A stretch of DNA of 12,515 nt, from assembly GCA_017508895.1 (NCBI GenBank), contig JAFWRA010000232.1, positions 1 through 12,515 of the forward strand, read 5' to 3'. The notes under the pieces were generated by a model that saw only the letters and a program-made list of their open reading frames with translations, was not told where the DNA came from and made no database searches. Positions 7,432 to 12,515 of this stretch are shown in pieces. Made by a program: the position numbers and the translations under genes. The stretch is from Bacteroidales bacterium. Lineage in GTDB: Bacteria; Bacteroidota; Bacteroidia; Bacteroidales; F082. Positions within the stretch are counted from its first letter, which is position 1. Every line of letters begins with the position of its first letter.

Positions 7432-9453
7432 CTATTTCCAAAACCTCAATACCGCAATCTCGCCAATCAAAGCAAGCAGAGCGATCAAGGCAAAAAGCTT
7501 CCATTGCATCGACTGATGGGCCATGGCTTCCACCAAGTCGGCGGTGGCGAAATCGGAAGTGTCTAAAACAGCAGCCACGTCGAACCCCGCATTGCCAAAG
7601 GCTTTATTCGCCTCCTCGCTGTCCACAAAGTCCATCTTCGATTCCACTCGGCTTTCATTCCATGCCGTCACTCGATTCAGAGTGTCGTTGATAAGAAGGT
7701 CATAGAAGCCTGCTGAGGGTAGGTTGTCGTTGAGATAGAGATATACCTTGCCGTTGCGCACTTCCGAGGCAGGCATCAGTTCAAAGCTTCGGTCGGAATT
7801 AGCAAAAAGATATTGGCGGTCGCCTTCTTGGCTTATATCACTTAGCACCAATATCTTATCTTGCCCAATCGTGTAGGCTAGTTTATCCATTTTTCCACCC
7901 ATGAAGGCCATCTTGACCATCATTGGGACAAAAAGTGCGTTGTCGGCAAGGTCACTCCATTTAGAATCCAAGGCCGTGGCCATAACGAAGGCTTGCCCCT
8001 TCCCTACCGAAGTCATCATCAGCATCGGGTCACTGTTCTGCAAGGTCAACAAGGCAGTAGCCATACCGTTGGTTTTCAGGCGGACATGACGCTTTACCTT
8101 AGGAAAGTCGGGATGCTGGGGCAAATCCAGAATCATGTCGTTGAAAAAGGCGTGTTGCAGTGCCAAGTCCTCCACTGATGTAGCATTGGTATCGACTTCC
8201 ATCAAGGTTAAACCAAGTTTGTTGTACAGATAGCGGTTGTTTTGGGGGTCATCCAGAGACGGGAACACGACAAGGCTTGCCCCGTCACTGACTGCATCCA
8301 ACAGAGCTTGCTGCAAGGTCTCATTCATCACTGCGCTTTCGTTCACTATCAACAATTGGGCTTGTGCAATGGTAGTCAAATCGAAGCGCGAAGGCTCCAT
8401 CAATGTGTAATGAAACTGTTCGTCGTCAAACAGCATGGCACAGCTTGAAGGCTGGTTACCTAACTCTACCACAGAAAGACTTGGCTTCACACTTAACACG
8501 AAATGATAGCTGTCGTCAAAGGTAATGGGGTGGTCAGTCAGGCTGGCGCTGCAACGTTGTTCGCCCGAGTCTTCCACCACAAATTGCATCTCTACCTCAG
8601 CAGTGCCGTTTTTCTCTAAATCCACCGTTGTGGAAGCGGCCATTGCATTGTTCATGGTGAAGTTGATGGGCATACCTTTCACCTCTTTGTCGCCTTGGTT
8701 GACCACCCTTACCATCAGTTCGTTGGTCAAGCCCGATTGAACGATAGGCGAAGCTAACCAAACCGAATCGATATAAAGATTGGTCTTGAACTCAGGTACC
8801 ATTGGCACCATTACCACCTGCATGGCTGTGTCGGCTTTGGCTGCCGACAAATCGAAGGTATTGCTTTGGAAATCGGAATAGACAAATAAGGTAGAATTGG
8901 CAAAACCATGTTGCTTGCACAGCATCTCAAAACGGTCAATCACCTCACCCATGAGCACAGGTGAACCATCGGGGTACATGCGGTCGAGCTGGTCGAGCAT
9001 CTCCTCCTGGTTCATCGGGTACTCGTTCTGTATCTCGAAGCTGTTGGTCATCAGCAGGTAACGGTTAGAGGGATTAAGCTTATGTACCAAATCACGTGCT
9101 GATTGCCGGGCATCCTCAATCAAGGTGGTGCGCTGCGACTGCCCTTTCATGCTCATTGAATTGTCGATATAGATGCCAATGAGGGTGTTCTCCGTATTGA
9201 CATTCAACTGTTTCTCAGGATGATACGGAAAAGCAAAAGCCAAAACCAATGCTGCAATGAAAAGGCAACGAAGCAATAGCGTCACCAAATACTTCAGTTT
9301 CCTCGTCTTGGCATTCTCCTGTTGAATGGAACGCAGCACAGCCGTATTGCTGAAATACACCAACTTGTGCCGCCTGAAGTTGAACAGGTGGATGAGGATG
9401 GGAATCAGCAGGGCGAGCAAGCCCCAAAGCATTTGTGGATAGAGGAAACGCAT
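7432..9453 (-). CDS. BatA-domain membrane protein with von Willebrand factor A-like domain
   Basis: This is a 673-residue inner-membrane protein. The N-terminus matches the BatA/aerotolerance-regulator anchor: YPQMLWGLLALLIPILIHLF (5-24), then VYFSNTAVL, then a second helix at about 55-76. A vWA-like domain follows. Its metal-ion (MIDAS) motif is D97-N-S99-M-S101, and D194 in VYSDFQS is a plausible third ligand. The middle is beta-rich. Around 370-405, LLIVNESAVM to SLVVFPS looks like a class I amidotransferase-like fold without an obvious catalytic Cys. A last TM helix at about 650-670 precedes the C-terminal FWK. Such proteins occur across Bacteroidota, often near MoxR ATPases and Bat genes, but none is seen here. 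The ATG at 9453 gives the expected N-terminus. The precise function is unknown. Confidence 0.85.
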   Translation of the reverse strand: MRFLYPQMLWGLLALLIPILIHLFNFRRHKLVYFSNTAVLRSIQQENAKTRKLKYLVTLLLRCLFIAALVLAFAFPYHPEKQLNVNTENTLIGIYIDNSMSMKGQSQRTTLIEDARQSARDLVHKLNPSNRYLLMTNSFEIQNEYPMNQEEMLDQLDRMYPDGSPVLMGEVIDRFEMLCKQHGFANSTLFVYSDFQSNTFDLSAAKADTAMQVVMVPMVPEFKTNLYIDSVWLASPIVQSGLTNELMVRVVNQGDKEVKGMPINFTMNNAMAASTTVDLEKNGTAEVEMQFVVEDSGEQRCSASLTDHPITFDDSYHFVLSVKPSLSVVELGNQPSSCAMLFDDEQFHYTLMEPSRFDLTTIAQAQLLIVNESAVMNETLQQALLDAVSDGASLVVFPSLDDPQNNRYLYNKLGLTLMEVDTNATSVEDLALQHAFFNDMILDLPQHPDFPKVKRHVRLKTNGMATALLTLQNSDPMLMMTSVGKGQAFVMATALDSKWSDLADNALFVPMMVKMAFMGGKMDKLAYTIGQDKILVLSDISQEGDRQYLFANSDRSFELMPASEVRNGKVYLYLNDNLPSAGFYDLLINDTLNRVTAWNESRVESKMDFVDSEEANKAFGNAGFDVAAVLDTSDFATADLVEAMAHQSMQWKLFALIALLALIGEIAVLRFWK

Positions 9454-9473
9454 AAATTGTCAAAAACGAGTTG

Positions 9474-9481
9474 CAAAAATA
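9474..9481 (-). promoter_or_regulatory. Bacteroidota-type -7 box for the BatA-like gene
   Basis: On the minus strand this reads TATTTTTG, matching TAnnTTTG, 20 bp before the ATG at 9453. The predicted leader is very short. No clear -33 TTTG was found. Confidence 0.5.
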
Positions 9482-9526
9482 CGATTTTTTATCGAGATGA
9501 CACTTTTTCATAGGTCAAATGCTGAC

Positions 9527-9559
9527 AATAAAAGACGAGCGGATTCGTAAATCCGCTCG
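9527..9559 (-). terminator. Rho-independent terminator after the T9SS cargo gene
   Basis: A perfect 10-bp stem, CGAGCGGATT (9536-9545) with AATCCGCTCG (9550-9559), encloses the tetraloop CGTA. On the minus strand it is followed by TCTTTTATT. It lies 36 bp past the stop codon of the gene at 9596 and separates that gene from the BatA-like gene. Confidence 0.85.
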
Positions 9560-9595
9560 AACTATCACAACAGGATGAAAACATAACTATATGTA

Positions 9596-10849
9596 TCATT
9601 CTTTCACCATTTTGAGCGCCTCATGGCTTTTGCCTTCCGCATCCGTAATGCGCAACAGATAAACCCCTTCCGGAAAATTGCCTACATCGATTTCATTAGT
9701 GTTTCGCACGGTCTTCAACAACTGTCCAAGTGCATTGTAAACCTGCACCTCGGAGGATTCAATGCCTTCGATACGAACCCTGTTGCGTGCTGGATTGGGA
9801 AAAACCACCAATGGCGTATTCTCCGTTTCTTGCAAAGCATGAGGTTCTGAAGACACTGCAAGTGCATTTATGCATGTACATTCAGGGTCTATTTCGATGG
9901 CTTCACCGTTTTTGAACAACACCCCGTATGACGAGTTCAACATTTCATTAGGCTGCTTGCCAAAGTAGTAACCCGCTCCTCCGAAATACAAATCTTCTCC
10001 AACTTTCAATATCGTATAAAGTCCTATGAAATGTTCGTAGTCGTACTCATACAACACCTCTCCGTTCTTCCATACCATAGCTTTTTGTTCTTGGTTTTCA
10101 ACATTGATTTCGCCGCAAGCATAAATATCTTCGCCGTCGATGCAGAAATCCCTAATACACGCATAACTCCCGTAATTATAAAGCACTTCGCCGTCTTTCC
10201 ATATCATCCCATCATAACTAAAAGGCCCGATGTTTGTCCTTAACCCTCCGCAAGCATACACATGACCTTCATGGCAGATAATGGTTCGCAGTCCCGACCC
10301 CTCCCAGCTTCTTCCAAGCACATAAAGCGGCTCGTCATCTTTCCAGATGGTGAGGTCACCAATACCATTCACCATGTGATTCGTCCCAAGAATGTAACTA
10401 TGCCCATCCATAAAATCGATGTCGTTAAAGAAAGCACGCGACGTGCCAAGGGTATCCCATAAAGCCACATCCTTCCAAATAGCACCTTTTTGTTGAACTA
10501 ATTCTTCAAAAAAGATGTCACCAACAGAATATAACACATCTTCATTATAACAAATGCTCTTAATCACTGACCTATAACCGCCCGAAAAAATCCGTTCTCC
10601 GTTTTTCCAGATATATGCACCGTAGTTTCCGTTACCAGCATAATACACATCGCCTTCATTGGTGATGGTCAAATCCAAAACACCACAATACCAACTTTCC
10701 TCTTCGAAATTGGTATATAACAATTCATTGTTTTTGTAAACTGCCGCAAGCGTATCGCTCCTTACGCCAGCATAGTAAAAGTCGTTTTGTTGAGCGCAAA
10801 CTAAAGCCACCTGCATTGCAAGGATAGCCAAAATCATTAATCTTTTCAT
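9596..10849 (-). CDS. T9SS-secreted protein with seven WK-N/D-G repeats (probable beta-propeller)
   Basis: This is a 417-residue exported protein. The signal peptide is 1-19 (ends VCA|Q). Residues about 22-335 consist of seven repeats of 38-46 residues. Each opens with a hydrophobic-Tyr-x-x-Gly core (such as DVYYAG, HVYACG, DIYACG, DLYFGG) and most contain a WKNGE or WKDGE turn. The number and length suggest a seven-bladed beta-propeller. Residues about 348-417 are a type A T9SS sorting domain: VVFPNPARNRVRIEG, VQVYNALGQLLKT, NFPEGVYLLRI and a basic end KMVKE. The protein should therefore cross the outer membrane by T9SS and be released or attached to the surface. The ATG at 10849 starts the signal peptide; the in-frame TTG at 10927 would place the promoter box inside the gene. 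No enzyme motif was recognised, so binding is the likeliest role. Confidence 0.85.
   Translation of the reverse strand: MKRLMILAILAMQVALVCAQQNDFYYAGVRSDTLAAVYKNNELLYTNFEEESWYCGVLDLTITNEGDVYYAGNGNYGAYIWKNGERIFSGGYRSVIKSICYNEDVLYSVGDIFFEELVQQKGAIWKDVALWDTLGTSRAFFNDIDFMDGHSYILGTNHMVNGIGDLTIWKDDEPLYVLGRSWEGSGLRTIICHEGHVYACGGLRTNIGPFSYDGMIWKDGEVLYNYGSYACIRDFCIDGEDIYACGEINVENQEQKAMVWKNGEVLYEYDYEHFIGLYTILKVGEDLYFGGAGYYFGKQPNEMLNSSYGVLFKNGEAIEIDPECTCINALAVSSEPHALQETENTPLVVFPNPARNRVRIEGIESSEVQVYNALGQLLKTVRNTNEIDVGNFPEGVYLLRITDAEGKSHEALKMVKE
9599..9808 (-). other. Type IX secretion C-terminal sorting domain (type A)
   Basis: The last 70 residues of the secreted repeat protein have the PNPA opening, a YNxxGQLL strand, a GVYLLRI strand and a short Lys-containing end. 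This is the recognised pattern of type A T9SS cargo signals, which are removed during secretion. It implies that the organism has a T9SS elsewhere in its genome. Confidence 0.85.
9845..10786 (-). repeat. Seven-unit protein repeat region of the T9SS cargo gene
   Basis: Repeat units begin at residues 24, 67, 105, 150, 196, 241 and 286, spaced 43, 38, 45, 46, 45 and 45. The core is Y-x-x-G, then 10-20 variable residues, then a-x-W-K-(N/D)-G-E-x-L-Y, then a short strand ending in a Gly or acidic turn. Units 1 and 7 are the most diverged: unit 1 has VYKNNELLY and unit 7 has LFKNGE. The nucleotide sequences of the units are well diverged, so the repeat is ancient rather than a recent tandem duplication. 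Confidence 0.75.
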
Positions 10850-10896
10850 TGTCGTTAGATTTTTATGGTTAATACTGTTTGTTGTTTTTCGATAGG

Positions 10897-10928
10897 CAAA
10901 ACTACAAACAGCCTCCACTGCCGTCAAG
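10897..10928 (-). promoter_or_regulatory. Promoter of the T9SS cargo gene (-33 CTTG, -7 TAGTTTTG)
   Basis: The -7 box on the minus strand is TAGTTTTG (10904-10897), matching TAnnTTTG. A CTTG (10928-10925) lies 20 nt upstream, close to the TTTG -33 consensus and spacing. The ATG is 47 bp downstream of the -7 box. This is the best two-element promoter in the window. Confidence 0.6.
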
Positions 10929-10935
10929 GAAATGA

Positions 10936-10953
10936 TGGTGCGGATTGGTGCGG
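10936..10953. repeat. Direct repeat TGGTGCGG x2, 10-bp period, possible operator
   Basis: TGGTGCGG occurs at 10936-10943 and again at 10946-10953. The 10-bp period equals one helical turn. The pair lies just upstream of the -33 element of the T9SS cargo gene, in the position expected for an activator site. It is GC-rich within an otherwise mixed intergenic stretch. The protein that might bind it is not known. Confidence 0.35.
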
Positions 10954-10974
10954 GTTTTGTGAAACGAATAGGAA

Positions 10975-12515
10975 TCAGTGGGTTATTTCTGTTTTTGCCA
11001 TCCTGCGCAAAGTGGTTGAAAGCGGTTCGTCGCTACCGAAAATGCCTTTCAGTTTGCGGCTGCGCTCGCAAACTGTGTTGAAAGCGCGTTGCATCAAGGC
11101 GGCCACATCGGCTTCCTCCACGCCCAAAAGATAAAGGCAGCAATAGTCGATGTCGCCTTTGGTCAGCGCAGGATAATCGTTTTTGAGTTGGGCGGTGAAC
11201 TGTCCGAAATGGGCATCGGTAGCCTCGCGCAAGGCCAAAAGTTGCTCCTTGGTGAGAGCGTAGTCCTTATAAATAAGGTAATCCACCTTCGACTTGAATT
11301 GTCCTTCGTTCACCCGCTCCATAATCAGGCGGCAGATGGGTTCCTCGGCAAACGAGGCGGCTTCGACCCGTTTTTTCATTGCTGAAAGAGCCTCTCCCTG
11401 CTCCTGCAATCGTCCCGAAAGAGCCTGCTTCTCGGCTTCCATACGCTTGTGTCGCTTCCGATTAAGCAACAGCCAAACCGCAAGCACCACAAGCAAAACC
11501 ATCAGAGGAAGGACGATTTTCATAATCTGTCCACGGTTTTCCCTCTCCTCTTGCAGTCGGGCGTTGTCCTGCTTTTGCTGCAAATACTCCTGAAACAGGC
11601 TCGTGAAGCGCCATTCGTCTGCCTTGGTGCCAAACTCGGGCGGCGTGTTTTGCGCCACAAAGCGGGCATATTCGCCAGCCTTGTCCGATTCGCCACGGGC
11701 TTCATAAATCTCGCGCAAATAATCGGCACTTTGGGTTTTCAGGAACATATTGGGTGCTTCCTCAAAGACCCGATTGAGGTAAACGACAGCCGAATCATAC
11801 TGATTGTCAAGTTTATATATATATCCTATACCCAAATAGCGGTCGTGTTTCTCGAATTCATTGCCAGCCGTTGCAATACGTTTGAGTGCGTCAACGGAGG
11901 CTTGCCCATCGTGCGCCAAATGATAGGACGACAATGCTTTCCGATTGATGACATTGCGGTAAAGCACCCCTGTCGTGTCTTTCATACTCGCCAACGAGCG
12001 GTCGTAATAATACAAGGCACTGTCGAACTGCTCCGACTTCTCGAACTCGTAGCCCAAGAAAAACAAGGTGTTGGCCAAACTCGAAGGCGGATTGTTGGCT
12101 TTCTTCTTGTATTTCAGCACGTTCTTGTAGAGATAAACCGTCGGCTCAATGAGGAATTTGTCGGAATAAATATTGGCCAATCGGGCATAGATCAGGGCCA
12201 AGAAACTCGCCTTGTGTCCCACCATCTGCTTCTCATCAAAATGTTGTTCCATGATTGTCAAGGCCTTATAGTATTCTTGACATGCCAACATCGTGAGGGA
12301 GTCATCAGTAAAGATGATGCCATTATTAATACAGATGGCATTCATATAATGGGCTCGGGCAGAAAGAAAAGCCGTATCCTTGTCGTTGGGATAAACGGAG
12401 GATACGCTGTCGAAATAAGTCAAAGCCTTCTCTACCTCATCGCAATAGGCCACCTCGCGACGCACCTTGAAGCAAGCCTCCGAAAGCATCAAACCCGAGT
12501 ATTCAGCACTGGGCG
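10975..12515 (-). CDS. TPR-TM-coiled-coil protein with C-terminal HTH-like domain, 5' truncated by window edge
   Basis: The frame stays open to the window edge, so the ATG at 12489 and the TTG at 12492 need not be the true start. Residue numbers below count from 12492. Helical pairs at about 20-280 look like tetratricopeptide repeats (for example YYKALTIMEQ, SEQFDSALYYYDRSL, NQYDSAVVYLNRVF). An amphipathic EYLQQKQDNARLQEE stretch leads to one TM helix (about 322-343), a basic RKRHKR stop and a coiled coil (about 347-378). The C-terminal part has LTKGDIDYCCLYLLG, then EEADVAALMQRAFNTVCERSRKLK, which resembles the LuxR-type HTH seen in Bacteroidota membrane TPR regulators. The TPRs should be periplasmic and the HTH cytoplasmic. 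It may act as a one-protein transmembrane regulator, possibly of the adjacent secreted repeat protein. DNA binding is inferred from the HTH-like pattern. Confidence 0.75.
   Translation of the reverse strand, partial: PSAEYSGLMLSEACFKVRREVAYCDEVEKALTYFDSVSSVYPNDKDTAFLSARAHYMNAICINNGIIFTDDSLTMLACQEYYKALTIMEQHFDEKQMVGHKASFLALIYARLANIYSDKFLIEPTVYLYKNVLKYKKKANNPPSSLANTLFFLGYEFEKSEQFDSALYYYDRSLASMKDTTGVLYRNVINRKALSSYHLAHDGQASVDALKRIATAGNEFEKHDRYLGIGYIYKLDNQYDSAVVYLNRVFEEAPNMFLKTQSADYLREIYEARGESDKAGEYARFVAQNTPPEFGTKADEWRFTSLFQEYLQQKQDNARLQEERENRGQIMKIVLPLMVLLVVLAVWLLLNRKRHKRMEAEKQALSGRLQEQGEALSAMKKRVEAASFAEEPICRLIMERVNEGQFKSKVDYLIYKDYALTKEQLLALREATDAHFGQFTAQLKNDYPALTKGDIDYCCLYLLGVEEADVAALMQRAFNTVCERSRKLKGIFGSDEPLSTTLRRMAKTEITH

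Noticed and set aside
11812..11830. Short TA-rich run in the TPR gene
   Set aside because: It lies within a continuous coding frame (YIYKL) and is too short to be a meaningful repeat.
1..12515. Mobile elements, CRISPR, tRNA, defence or toxin-antitoxin genes
   Set aside because: No transposase or integrase motifs, terminal inverted repeats around genes, spaced direct-repeat array, tRNA-like cloverleaf or toxin/antitoxin pair could be recognised on either strand.

Overview
The window looks like a chromosomal segment of a Bacteroidota bacterium, most likely order Bacteroidales. Four signs support this. One protein carries a type IX secretion (T9SS) C-terminal sorting domain. There is an outer-membrane protein with a carboxypeptidase-regulatory-like domain, a plug and a beta-barrel, and a BatA-type membrane protein. 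Most leaders lack a Shine-Dalgarno sequence. Bacteroidota-type -7 promoter boxes (TAnnTTTG) lie just upstream of five gene starts. No mobile element, CRISPR array, tRNA, rRNA or phage gene was seen, and every intergenic gap is under 200 bp.

Layout. (1) 1-1361, plus strand: the C-terminal, catalytically degenerate half of a two-domain M16 (insulinase-like) peptidase, cut by the window edge. (2) 1362-1540: two strong inverted repeats, the second being a terminator for the minus-strand operon. (3) 5536 down to 1541, minus strand: a compact ECF sigma factor, a small one-TM putative anti-sigma protein, a periplasmic LTxxQ (Spy/CnrX-like) protein with CxC and a His-rich tail, and a large outer-membrane beta-barrel protein with its own promoter box. 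(4) 5727-7424, plus strand: an exported C69 dipeptidase, divergent from the sigma gene. (5) 9453-7432, minus strand: a BatA/vWA membrane protein, convergent with the dipeptidase and only 7 bp from it. (6) 10849-9596, minus strand: a T9SS-secreted protein made of seven WK-N/D-G repeats, probably a seven-bladed beta-propeller. (7) window end to 10975, minus strand: a TPR-TM-coiled-coil protein with a C-terminal HTH-like domain, cut by the window edge.

How the genes may work together. The four-gene unit in (3) is the best candidate for a coherent system. It resembles the CnrH/CnrY/CnrX logic (ECF sigma, membrane anti-sigma, periplasmic metal-sensing LTxxQ protein), here attached to an outer-membrane protein, and could be an envelope or metal stress circuit. 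The second pairing of interest is the TPR/HTH regulator directly upstream of the secreted repeat protein. The promoter region of that secreted protein carries an 8-bp direct repeat with a 10-bp period. Both functional readings are inference from sequence and context.
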